Part shown: in pieces, positions 11,146-23,100 of the stretch | How the letters are laid out: each line of letters starts with the position of its first letter | Position numbering within the stretch: the stretch's first letter is position 1 | Assembly (NCBI GenBank): GCA_032719365.1 | Contig: CM064866.1 | Coordinates: forward strand, 5,995,781 to 6,059,780 | Length of the DNA stretch: 64,000 nucleotides | Source of the DNA: Prinsepia uniflora | Taxonomy: Eukaryota > Streptophyta > Magnoliopsida > Rosales > Rosaceae | Reading direction: 5' to 3' | Translations under genes and position numbers: made by a program | Notes under the pieces: model-generated | Database searches by the model: none | Told to the model about the DNA's origin: nothing | Seen by the model: only the letters and a program-made list of their open reading frames with translations

Positions 11146-14100
11146 TGACACGACATACCCCCAATCCCCCCGGGATTAAGGGCTAAGTCACGCTCTCGTC
11201 TAACTCACGTACGACAGGAAGGCTAACTGACATCCAACCTCTATGTAACACGTAAGCCGGACAAGGGATTCCCAAGCGAACCGTCCAAAAAGTTCCGGAC
11301 TTCCTAGAGTGCACATAACCTACTGTGAATCGCGTGTGTGATGTCTCTGTCTCTTTAATAACAGCCCGCACCGCATCAAACCTGGAGGGTATCGAAAACA
11401 CAAAAAACTGTGAGGGGACAAAAATAAAGAATACGTTCAGAAAAAAATTATAAGAAAAGACAATTATACCCTCCATTAAAAACCAATGCATGCATATAAA
11501 ACGTGTTTCATAAAACCATTTCATATCCAAGATAAGAAAACCGTCATTGAAAACCGGAATCATTTCTTTTTCTCAAATCTGTAACTCAAATCCATGGCCT
11601 CAGCCCAAAATCATAAATCCTCATCAAAGTACGGGAACTCAGCCCGAAATCCACAAAATCCACAAAATCCAAATCATCCTGGCCATATCCCAAAATATCT
11701 GAAATCTAGTGAAAAACCAAAGTAAAACATCAATAATTCAAGTTGTTGGATCTCAAGCGCGCTAAGTCTTTAAACTCAAAACACATGCGCATAATCAGGC
11801 CTTCCCGGGATATCAACGAGTCTTTAAACTCAAAACACAATTAATAGGCCTCGGGGGATTTCACAATAACCGAGTCTTTAAACTCAAAACACATCAATTC
11901 AGGGTCCTCCCCCGTCATCAATCAACCGAGTCTTTAAACTCAAAACCAGATCCAGCCATATCCGGTTCTTTAAACCCAAAACCAAGTTTCAACGGGTCTT
12001 TAAACCCAAAACCAAGTGAAAATCATAGAAAATCCAGAAATTCATTCCCAAATCCGAATCCGAAATCATCATTCCGTAAGTCGGCATCCGGAATCATCAT
12101 CCCGAATCCAAATCCAGAAATCCATTTTTTAAGTTCTACAACCGAATCCCGAATCATATTTCTAAAATCCGATTCCAAAACTCGAAATCACATTTATCAA
12201 AATCACTTTTCTAAAATCCATTAGAAATCATTGAAAACAAATCATATTTCAAATCCCAAAATCAAATCATCGAAATCACCTCAAATTAGATCATATCTCG
12301 TAAAACGTGCAAAAACGTAAACATATCGAAATACATGCAAAACTGTAAATCACAGATATCATAATCATAATCATATCAATCACGTATAGAAAACATAGAA
12401 AAACATGTATGCATGCATCATAAGTTAGAAAGCAAAGTCCACTCACAGACAGTTACGCCGCTGCCTCGATACGCATGCACTTACGCCGTTCCCGGCCAAT
12501 CCACTATCTTTGGATTTTTGTGAACCTGTCTGAATCCCATAATAAGGTCACTACCTATTTCACAATGTTTATACTAAAGCCCCGTAATTTTCCCGAATTT
12601 TAAACTATTTTTAAACTAGCCTTTAAACCTTCGAACATCCCGAAACATATTGAAACGATGTCCGATCGACTCGAAACCAGTGCCAAAACGTTCGTTACAT
12701 CGATTACATCATTTCACATGTTGAACACATCCCCATCAGAGGCACCATGCACCCTCACGCGCCGCCAAAAGGGGCTGCACGTGGGAGCCACGTGCCTTAC
12801 TGTTCATCTCCTTCAACCTCTCGCTGGACCGGTTCAGACCAGTTCGAATCAGCCCAGTCCAACCGAACCGACGAGGACGCTTCAACACCATTTTTCATCC
12901 CTTTCAATCCTATTTTGATCTTGTCCATTCCTAAATGCTGGTCTCAATTTTTCCAATCAATTTAGAACCCCAAAACCAAGAACTTGTCTTCTAGAATTTA
13001 CCTCTGAAACTCAAAGAATGAATCGGCCATGTCCTCCATCATGTTCTTTCTGCTTCCAGCCACCTCCCGTCGTGGTTTCAGTCCCCATACGTCCCTTGTA
13101 ACCTCCAAATCGTAGTCCAAATTACAGAATCGGTCAAAAGCGTCTAAAACTACAAACACCATTTTTGAATTTAAACAAAGTCTCAAGGGTTTCTTAGCTT
13201 ACCTTCCTCCTCCACCGTCGTGACCACCACCTGTGGTTTCCACTCTCATCGTCTTAACTTCTCCTTTCTTTTCTATTCAGAAACCATGAGCAGAAAATGT
13301 CGTTTGAGAGGTTTGGATGGGTTGGTTTTCACGATCACACACGGTCTCTATTTTTCACGGGCTTAGGGCCACCGTCCACGGCAGCTCTTGGTGCTCATGG
13401 TACGGTGATTGTCTCAACTCCCTCTCCATTTCTAGTTCATAATTCATTGGTCAAGAGATCATTTTGAGGAAGGTTTGGGTTCAATATCTCTCATTTTCAT
13501 CTCTGTTTCCTCTGTTTTAACTCTCACCCGTGCAACCAATTATCCTTCCCTTTTTAAAATCGTGTGACGCAGCATGGAGGGTTCCACAAGCCTCCAGATA
13601 GGGCCAAGTGTCCAATTTTCTGTAGGCAACATTTCCAAGAATAGCCAAGTGTCCAAATCCAATTAGGCACAAATCCTAATGCATCAAAATGACGAAAATG
13701 CCCCTGCCTTCACAAATTACCATTTTCCCCATCATATTCTTAGACCCGTAACACTATTGTCTGAACTCTAATTAACGCATATCGCCTGTCGTTGTATTCA
13801 GGGGATCGAGACCTACCTATCGGCCCTCGAACTTTGTGAAAAAGCCATGTCGCATGAAAAGTCAACAAATTTTCCCTTTTTAACCAAATTACCAAAATAC
13901 CCCCAATCTTCCGAACATCATAAATTTTTCTTCGAATGTCGGAATCAGACGTGCCACCTGTCTATGAACTCGTGACGTCCCAAACTATGTCACAGTCATC
14001 GGCTAGAGTCCATTTGACCATCCGAAAGAAAAGTTAACCAATCGCCCATTCTAGGGGAAAAATCGTCATTTCGCACCGTCCGTTCGAAATCACCCATCTA

Positions 14101-14171
14101 ATCACCGATTAATCACACAAATCCGTCATTATCCACTAAACTAATCCCGATTTCCGGGATGGGTCCTTACA
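11146..14171 (-). repeat. 5' LTR of the LARD-type element
   Basis: This 3026-bp LTR begins on the minus strand TGTAAGGACCC at 14171 and ends GTGTCA at 11146. The module is present: GTGAGGGGAC at 11410-11419, ATGCATGCAT near 11485, TTTAAA palindromes at 11780-12020, ATGCATGCAT near 12409, and GTCCACTCAC at 12437-12446. The distal stem is a perfect GGAGGGTAT/ATACCCTCC pair. The GC-rich core is near 12745-12800, and minus-strand donor candidates are at 13012 and 13199. Confidence 0.85.
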
Positions 14172-14505
14172 GTTTTGCACTGATTATTCGTGCTTATGGT
14201 TTTGGAAGTGATTTAATGAAATGGTTTTGGATTTGAAAAGGTAAACTCGGGCATGAGACCCATTTGTTTTGGAAATCCTCGGACTCGAAGTCCCTTTTAG
14301 TCATGTTATCGGGCCAAGGGTCCAATTGATTCGTTAACTGATTTCGGATTTGGAAATATGAAATCGGGCACGGGACCCATTTGATTTACGAACTCTCGGA
14401 CTTGAAGTCCATTTGATTTAACAAGGCATTGGGTCGAAGGCCCAGTTGGTTTACGTATCGAGCTTGAGGCCCAGATGGTTTGCGTATCGGGATCGAGGCC
14501 CAGTT

Positions 14506-17143
14506 TGACAGGACCCGTTCCAACTGGACTTTGATAACCGTGCCCGATCCTACTCCCATCTGACAAGTCAACTAAAGTCCGGAAACTACCCTTCAGCACC
14601 TGTCAGACAAGGGATGACTGCACTGATTTTCGCTCATGCCTTCGCCTCTCGATCAGCCCCAAACGTCGTGCCACGGCCTGGAGGGTCATCAAAACAGGAA
14701 AGGTGTGGGTGGAAAAAAATAATATCATTTAAAAACACATTTATCAAAACACATCATTTACCCTTCAGTTTATCGAACCATGCATTCATAGAATCAAATA
14801 TCACCGGCTTTCCAGCCAAACCACATGAAAACATCAAATCCCGGCTCTCAAGCCCAATCATTTCATAAAACCATTTTATTACATAATAAAGCATATAACT
14901 CGGGAATTACACATCGGAGGATCCTCTGGAAATTACACATCCAGAGTCGTCATCCTGCTGGGAATTACACATCCAGCCTCACCGTGAATTACACATCCGG
15001 TCCTTCCGGGAATTACGCATTCGGAGTCCCTCTAGGAATTACACATCTGGAGTCACATCAGGAATTACACATCCGAAGTCTACCTAGGAATTACACATAT
15101 GGGGCATCAAACACCAATACACAATCAAAATCAGCATTAAAACCATGTTAAAACCATTTATCACAGGGCCACATGCCCAAATCTCATTTCTCATTTCTCG
15201 TAATTCTGTAAAATCATTAAACAATTCAATGCACGTAAATCCGTAAAATCATATCCGAAAATCATTCAATTCCATCATTTTATCATTAAAATCATTAACT
15301 CACAATACTATTCAAAACATCCTTTTTAACCTCCCGGGTCTAGCCCAAAATCATCAATTCCACGCAAATCTGTACAACCGCAATCGAAGTTGCCATTTTC
15401 GCATAAATCCGAAAAACATTACAAATTCCTTAAATCAATTCCCAACTCATAATCCAAGTCAAAACCAATCACAAATCCCGGGCTTTCGCCCAAAACAGTA
15501 ATTTCACAGTTTCTCGAAAAATATGCCCCAAACACTGATTAAAATAGTCATTAAATCCAGAAATCACCATATCAAATCATTGCCATTCAAATCATGCCAT
15601 AAATCATGTAAAACATTTCACTATGCATGCATGTCAGTTTATAAAACAAACGTCCACTCACACACCGTCCAACCCGCTCGTTTTCCGAGCTGCACGCGTT
15701 TCCATAATTTTCGGTATTTTCCAGGAATCTCTAATCCTATCCAAAATCATTACCCAGTGTCACTAATGACTTAATTAACATCATATCAATTCCCCAAAAT
15801 TTTCCGGGAATTAAATATTAATTAAACACGTAACATAAACCTTCCGACCCTCGAAACAATATTGAAACGGTGTCTGATCGACTCGAAACCAACGCCAAAA
15901 TGTTCGTTACATTGCATAGAACAAAAATCATGTTGAACTCACCTCTGGAATCATGCTCATGCGCCCTCACGCGCCGCCGTGAGTGGCTGCGCGTGAAACT
16001 CTCGCGCCTGCTACAGTGTCACCATCTTCACCTGATTCCCTACAAACGGATCCATGCGACCCACGAACAGACCTGATTCAATGTCCATCAATTCTACACC
16101 GTTTTCAACAATTGAACAGTCCATTAGCATCGTCATAGATCCAATTAAGGTTCTGTAAATCCAATTACGTTTGAACTTACCTCAATCCCTTCGAATCAAA
16201 CTCGACTTTGCGAAGAACACCGCACACTGTTCATTCATCGAACTTCACCAATTCTACTTAGTTTTCTTCAATTGATCCATCAGGAAGCATCGTGAGATCC
16301 TAGAGAACATATTTTCACGATCAATTTCATGGTTCCATGTCCCCAATTCCACGACTCAAGCTCGAAAATTCAACATCCTCCCCCTTTCTGCCCTAAGGCA
16401 AAACGCCCCCAATTCGCATCAATTTTCATTGCGTTCGACTCGTCTCAATCCCAGGAAGCTAAATCTAAGGTCAATTTCACTTAGAAACATCTAACAATTC
16501 GAATTCGATCCTCAGGTCCATTAATGGTTTTTGGGTTTTCTGGGTTTGTAAGTTTGGTTTCAGCTGAGTTCAAGGTTCCTAACTCACCAGTTTAATGCAA
16601 TTTCTTTTCCTCTGTTTGACTCAATTGCACCTGTCTCTCATTTGGTTTTGGTTGCTGGTAAGATCGATCAACAAATTCATGTTCTTTCTGTTTTTGTTCT
16701 CTTCACAGTATATACACTACAAATACTCAAATTAATCCTCATCATCAATTTACCACTAATCCCCCTCACCAAGTGACAGATGTCACTATGCAACAATCCT
16801 CATCCAATTTAACGAGCACAGATGTCCTCTATTCACTTTAACACAACACTAATATAGCTGAATCAGCCAGGGTTAGTTCAATTACCATTTTACCCTTCTA
16901 TACACAAATGACCAAAATGCCCCTAGCATTCCTCAATCCATAACTTTTTCATCCGAACTCCGTTTGATGCATGCCGCCTGTCTACGGATTCAGTGTCCCG
17001 AGACCTATCCACCGGTACTTCCGAAAAGTACAAATAAGGTCCCAATCAAAAAGTCAACTTTCGGCCCTTATAACTAGGGGCAAAATCGTCATTTCCTTCT
17101 AATTTTTCCAAATTTTCCTTTTTCGAATTTAAGGGTCGTTACA
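14506..17143 (-). mobile_element. Solo LTR (TR-GAG-related family), duplication CAGTT
   Basis: This 2638-bp minus-strand LTR is bounded by CAGTT at 14501-14505 and 17144-17148; its ends are TGTAACGACCC and CTGTCA. It is related to the TR-GAG LTRs in both terminal parts, but in the middle it has an array of GGAATTACACATCC hairpins (14894-15110) instead of their GGCTCAG-type repeats. GTCCACTCAC lies at 15652-15661, the GC-rich core near 15955-16010, and a minus-strand donor (ACTTAC on plus) at 16175-16180. Confidence 0.92.
14898..15103. repeat. Hairpin array with constant loop and variable stems
   Basis: At least eight units share the loop GAATTACACAT while the flanks change in a complementary way. 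CTCTGG/CCAGAG is at 14924-14946, GCTGG/CCAGC at 14957-14977, ACCG/CGGT at 14981-15001, and TCCG/CGGA follows at about 15005-15024. Unit spacing is about 25-30 bp. The same array occurs in the LTR at 56751-59195. Confidence 0.85.
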
Positions 17144-18128
17144 CAGTTGACTTACGTATCGGGCACGAGGCTCATTTGGTTTACGATATCGAGCATGAGG
17201 CTCAGTTGGTATATGAATTCGTGCTTAGGGCCCAGTTATGATTTACGATTGTGATTTCGGGTCTGGGACCCATAAATGGATTTCTGGTTCAAGACGGTTT
17301 ATGGGCACCGGGCATGAACCCTTGAAAGGTTTTGGGAATGATTTCAAAATGTTTTTTTCATATACCATCCTTATATATTATGGATTGTCTCCTCCGGGGA
17401 GGGTCGTTGGCCTGGGTGGACCCCGGAGTAGTCACAGAGCACTAACTGAGTAGAGTCGCTTCCGTTGGGTACCTTTCTCTCAGGAAGGCTATTATGGATT
17501 ATAACCCCCAGGGAGGGTCATTGATCTTCGAACATTGATCTGGGTGGACCCTGGGGAGACTTGGCATTTGAGACCCCAGGTAGCACGCGCGTAGCTTTAG
17601 ATACCATGACAGGATTGGTTATATGATTTATGATAAACATGATTTCTTGGATTTACAAAATTGTATTTTATGAATAATAAATGAATTTGGGTTGAGATCT
17701 CACATATGTTTACTATGTTATGGATTTATGTAAATGGTTTTGGGCAGGGGCCCGTATGACTTGAATTTACGGAACTTGGGGCTGAGACCCTATAATCGTT
17801 ATTGAAACATATGTGGTTTGATAAATAGTTTTCCTATGCATGCATGCTTTTTAGTGAAGGGCATAAAGGTTTTTTATAAAATGTGTTTTTATGAACTTAT
17901 TTCTTTTTGTCCACTCACAGTCTTTTTTGGTTTTTAATGCCCTTCAGGTTGATTACGGATGCGGAATGTAGCAGAGACCGAGACATCACACTCCTCCACC
18001 GGATCCTGGCATACTCTGGAAGCCGGTCGGGCTAAAGGTTCAAATTTTCTCTAGTCTGACACTTCGTGTTAGATGGGATCATGACACATCCCGTGTTAAT
18101 CCCGGGGGGGGATTGGGATGGGTTGACA

Positions 18129-18560
18129 CTCCCCCTTGGATATTCATGTAATGGTACTGCTTGGCCACACGCTTATGTGTTGACTCATTAAAACCTTTCT
18201 AGGTAACAAAAACCTTATAGGACAAAAATAACTCTAGTCAAAGGAAAAATAGTGCAACGCGTGTGTAAGTGATTGCATTGGAATCTTCTCAGGTAGTCGA
18301 TGTCGCCTCTTTTAGAATGTATTAGTGTTGCTTCACCGAAACCTTGCCTGGTAAACCCAGTTGGAAAAACCCGTGGTCGAAGGGAAAGATGAGTAAATGC
18401 ATATGAGTCGAATCATCGCATCTTCAGGATGCGTTGTCAGCAGGGTGATCATACCAAAAATATGCCTCATTAAAACCTAGTTAGGTAACAAAACCCAATG
18501 GGACAAAATAACCCTAGTCGTAGGACAAAAGAGTACACGATGAACCCTAGATCTTTGTAA
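18129..18560 (-). mobile_element. Ty1-copia 3' region fragment
   Basis: This contains three degenerate copies of a motif that on plus reads CATTAAAACCT..TAGGTAACAAAA..C, followed by GGGACAAAATAACCCTAGTCG-like text (18190, 18340 and 18470). The reverse complement of this motif is typical of the stretch before the 3' LTR in many plant copia elements. The sense-strand form is seen at 56225-56300 and 61110-61200 in this window. CTCCCCCTTGGA at 18127 resembles a reversed polypurine tract. No coding sequence remains. Confidence 0.55.
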
Positions 18561-19579
18561 TTTTGGAGTTTTCGAATTGGAAAAGAACCATGAATCTTTC
18601 TAGTTTCAGAGTTTTCAAATTGGAAAAGAAGTTATATGAAGTGATCCCTCTGATTGGTTAACTATAAGAAATCAGTTCTTACCTGATGAAGCCAACTTTG
18701 TTGCCTAAAATAACTTTGTCCGATAAAGAAACCAATTCGTAAGGCAAAACCGGTCCAACCTTGCCCTACCAATTTTTTTAAAAATTAGGGCCAGGTTTTT
18801 TGTGGGGCATGTTTTTGGTGCGAACTACTATTTTTTGGTAGAGAAGAAAATGGTAGTTGGGTGAAAAAATGCGAACAAGATTTGTGGTCTTTCACACTCC
18901 AGGTTAACTATTTTTGTTTTTTGAAGACAATTGGTACGTCTGACCAATGTTCACATTCAATCATGACGCGCCAAAATTTGTGGTCTTTCATACTACATAT
19001 TGACTATTTTTTGTTTTCTGAAGTCAATAAATCTGAGCAATGTACACATTCAATTATCACTTCAATATCAGGGTAAGTACTAAGTTGGTAGCAAACAAAA
19101 ATGACTATAAATTTTTACCCCTAAAGGGTGAAACTAGAATTGCTTAATTAGAAACAAGTTGCAACCTTTTTGAAAAATCAAGTTGTTTAATTAGAAACAA
19201 GTTACAATCTGGATTTTATTTTATATAATGATATTATGGGAAGGTGATTACATTACAAACATTGAGAATATACCTCATTCTTATATTGTGTGATGGGGAA
19301 TATTATTAGGTCATAACATTGAGTGGCTCCAAAGGCACTTTGAAAATAAGTTTTTCTTTAGTTATGTGCCAAGGAACCTTGTAGATCAACTAGTATTCTC
19401 TTAAAAGCATACTCAAGCATGATCTTCCCTCTTCCCATAGATGTTTTGCAACCACTAAATCATCGTAGTGAAGTTAAACTTTAGAAATTAAGAACCATAT
19501 ATTTTTTGTAGTTTCAGATTTTTCTAATTGGAAAAGAGCTTAATTGAAGCAATCCCTTTGATTAGTTCACTATAAGAAA
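18561..19579. other. AT-rich region with a diverged direct repeat
   Basis: No coding sequence is visible. Text at 18590-18765 (GTTTCAGAG..TTCAAATTGGAAAAGAAG, CTATAAGAAAT, GGCAAAAC) recurs at 19510-19579 and, after the solo LTR, at 20111-20193. This is a direct repeat of roughly 180 bp separated by about 0.7 kb. The middle has shorter duplicated phrases (TTTGTGGTCTTTCA, AATTAGAAACAAGTT). The origin is unknown. It may be copia-derived or a small unclassified element. Confidence 0.4.
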
Positions 19580-20110
19580 TGTAACGACCCGTTAGGAATT
19601 CCAAGAATAAAGTAGTGATTAATGACGGATTAGTGAGATTAATCGGTGATTGGTTAAGTAATTGTGGACGGACGGTGCGAAATGACCGTTTTGCCACTAG
19701 AATGTGTGAAACTTTGACTTTTGATTCGGGCGGTCAAAAGGAAATGGTTTTCGAATGCATGCATTGGTTTTACATGGAGCGTATAAATGTCTTTTCTTAT
19801 AAAATGTTTTCTGAACTTATTATTTATTTTTGTCCACTCACAGTCTTTTTTGTTTTTCGATACCCTCCAGGTTGTTGATGCGCTGCGGACTATTGTTAGA
19901 GAGACTGAGACATCACACATGCGATCCACAGTGGTTTCTGCGCACTCTGGGAAACCAGAAGATAGTTTTGGTACGTTGACTTGGGTATCCCTTGTCTGGT
20001 CTACGTGTTACATGGAGGTTAAGCGGGCGTTTAGCCTTCGTGTCGCACGTGGGTTAGACGGGAGTATGGCTTATCCCTTAATCCAGAGAGATTGGGGATG
20101 GGTCGTGTCA
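19580..20110 (+). mobile_element. Internally deleted solo LTR, duplication AGAAA
   Basis: Only 531 bp, yet both ends are complete (TGTAACGACCC and GTCGTGTCA) and are flanked by AGAAA at 19575-19579 and 20111-20115. About 160 bp of U3 joins at about 19740 directly to the distal module (ATGCATGCAT at 19755, GTCCACTCAC near 19834). The leader, GC-rich core and hairpin array are absent, a loss of about 2.4 kb compared with relatives. Either the LTR was deleted after insertion or a short derivative transposed. Confidence 0.88.
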
Positions 20111-20193
20111 AGAAATCTGGTCTTAACTGACGAAGCCAAATTCATTGCCTAAGATAGATTTGCCCGATGAAAAAACTAATTCGAATGGCAAAA

Positions 20194-23100
20194 TGTAACA
20201 ACCCATCCCAAATTTATGGGATTGATTAAAGATTAACTGGGATTAATGGTGGATTAGTGAGACTAATATAGAATTATTCGAGTATTATCGGGTAATTGGG
20301 GTAAAATTATGATTTTGCCCCAAAAAGGGTAAAAAGTTAACTTTTTACCCAGGAGGTCAAATGCACGAGAATCGAGGTCTGTAACGTAGATCAAGCCAAT
20401 ACGAGTCTAAAAACTGGTGGCACGTCAAAATCGAACATCGTACGGGAACGTTATGAGTCACGGAAGGTTTTAGGAACTATTCCCAGTTGTACTAAAGACA
20501 AGACGGATAAAGTTCACTTGTCCTGTAGTGGGCCCATCCCAGGAAGGCCTATTATATTATTTTGAGTTTAAAGACTCGTTGATATGAGATCCAGCAGGTT
20601 CATTTCCTTGATGTTCTATTTGGACTTACATGATTTCATGATCGTTTTCCATACTATTTTCATATTCTTCATATCATTGTTTTTCCAGCATTAGGTTATG
20701 CATGCGTGTTTTTAAAAAAGGAGGGTGAACCCTTGTAATGACCCGTTTCGGAAACTGAGATTAGATTAGTGATTAATGACAGATTAGTAAAGTTAATCGG
20801 TGATTAGTTTGGTGATTTCGGACGGACGGTGCAAAATGACGATTTTACCCTTCGAGTTCGGACGGAATCGATAATCAATGACTGTGACGTAGTTCAGAAC
20901 GTCGCGAGTTCATAGACAAGTGGCACGTTCGATTCCGACATCCGAGGAGGAAGTTATGACGTTCGGAAGGTCGAGGGAATTTTGGTAAATTGGTTGAAAT
21001 AGGACAAATGGTTGACTTTTTAGACGACAAGTGATTTTCACGAATTTCGAGGACCGTTAGGTAGGTCTCGATTCCCTGAGTACAATGACAGGCGGCATGT
21101 CATCATCAGACGTCAGACAGTTTAGTTACGAGTCTAATTATGTGAGGGGTAAAGTGGTAATTTGGACATTAAAGGGCAAAATGGTCTTTTGGCAACTTGA
21201 ATTATGTGAGCACTTAGATGAGGACACTTGGGCTGGATGGATTGGATATTTTGGCTGGAACCACAAAGATGAGGACATTTTTCCACCCTCTAGTGGTTTC
21301 TAGCCAAGTCTCACACGGTTAAGCCATTTTTAAATTTGGGCTGAAATCGATCAAATGGGAAAACAGAGACATTGAGGGCTATCGTGCAGTTGGTTCAATT
21401 GTGAATCGTGTGTGAGGTCAGTGTGCTTGAGTGAGAGATCAAGGGCTTGTTATAACCTATTGTGAGTGTGTCTTAGTGAAGGACTGAGTGAAGAGTGTGT
21501 GAGAAGTGAGAAAAACCCAGAAAATAGAGAAGGCAAACTGTGAACAGTCGTGAGTGCAATCGAACACAACAAACCTAAATATTTTCTGTGGTGGTGTTCA
21601 GTGAGCAGAAGTGAACCTAGGACGTTGAGAAACCACGGTAAAGGCCACAGCGGAGGACTGAAAGCAGGTAAGTCATCTCGGTTGCCCTGTTTTTCCTGAA
21701 ATGGTTCAAAGTGAAAATTGATAGTTTTGGGGAGTTCTTGAGTGACTCTGATGACCCTTTCAGTCGTAGAAGACTACTATTGGACTTAGGGACTCGAAAC
21801 CGTGACAGAAGAGACTCGTGGTGGCCAGGAATAGAGAGTTGGAAAATTCTGAGCTTTGGTTCGACTTTGAGAGGTATGAAATAGGATTCCTTTATGCATT
21901 TTAATTAGTCAGATCAAACCAAAACTTAAGGACGAAGATAATGGTGAAGAGAGGATCGAGTTTGGTTTGGAAATGAGTGAAAATTGGCCTCGCCGGCTCA
22001 ATTGGACCATGCCGGTTTGGACCGGTCTGAACGAGGCTGGCTGGAGGTTGACGATGATGAACAGTGCCGCACGTGGCTCCCACGCGCAGCCCCTTTGGGC
22101 GGCACCCGAGGGTGTGTGGGGCTTCTTTTGGGGAAGTGTTCAACATGGTTTTCACTGTAATCGATGTAAAGAACATTTTGATACTGGTTTCAAGTCGATC
22201 GGACATCGCCTCGATATGTTTCGGGATGTCCGAATGTTTTAGGGTCGTTTAAAAATAGTTAAAAATTCAGGAAAATTACGGAGATTTAGTGGAAGCTTAA
22301 TGAAGTGGTTAGTGGCCTTATTATGGGATTTGGATTGGTTCGGGAAAGCCAGTGATAGTCAATTGGCCGGGAAAGTGTATTTGCACGCGTATCGAGGCGG
22401 CGACGCTAATAGTCTGTGAGTGGACTTTGCTTTCGAACTTATGATGCATGCATATATGTTTTTATATGTTTTCTATACGTGATTTCTATGTTTATGATTC
22501 TGAACTTGATGATTTATGGTTTTGCACGTATTTCGAGATGATTACGTATTTGCACGTTTTATGAGTTTTCGATTTATATTGTGATTTGATCATGGTTTTG
22601 ATGATTTGATTTTAGGATTTGAAATAGGATTTGATTTCAATGATTTATAACGGATTTTGGAAAGTGATTTCGGGTTTGAAGCCATGTTCATGTGATATTG
22701 ATAAACGAGATTTCAGTTTTGGAATCAGATTTTGGAAAGATGATTCTTGATTCGGTTTTGAATCATGAAAGAGAAATTCTGGATTTGGGTTCGGGATGAT
22801 GGTTCCGGATGCTAGCTTAAGGAATCATTATTGCGAATTCGGATATGGATTTTCTATGATTTTAACTTGGTTTTGGGTTTAAAGACCTGATGAAAAATGG
22901 GTTTGGGTTTAAAGACCCGGAAAAAAAAAGAAAATGGTTGGATCTGATTTTGAGTTTAAAGACTCAGTTGATTGACGGGGAAAGGCCTTGGATTGATATG
23001 TTTTGAGTTTAAAGACTCGGTACATGTTTTGAGTTTAAAGACTCGGTTATTGTGATATCCCCCGAGGCCTGTTGATTGTGTCTTGAGTTTAAAGACTCGT

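Larger units (their letters stand above)
14172..18128 (+). repeat. 5'-truncated plus-strand LTR, split by a solo LTR
   Basis: Sequence at 14172-14505 resumes at 17149 and runs to about 18128. It contains a series of GGGC...GCCC-type units (for example TCGGGATCGAGGCCC and GGGCTTGAGGCCC forms), ATGCATGCATGC at 17835, GTCCACTCAC near 17909, and the acceptor-like CCCTTCAGG at 17941. The distal stem is GAAGGGCAT (17856-17864) with ATGCCCTTC (17937-17945). Its U3 half is missing and was probably lost with the LARD-type insertion. The exact 3' end is uncertain because it merges with TTGACACTCCCCC of copia-like DNA. Confidence 0.7.

Noticed and set aside
14898..15103. CRISPR-like array
   Set aside because: Repeat and spacer lengths vary, the variable parts pair with each other, and the setting is a plant LTR with no cas genes.
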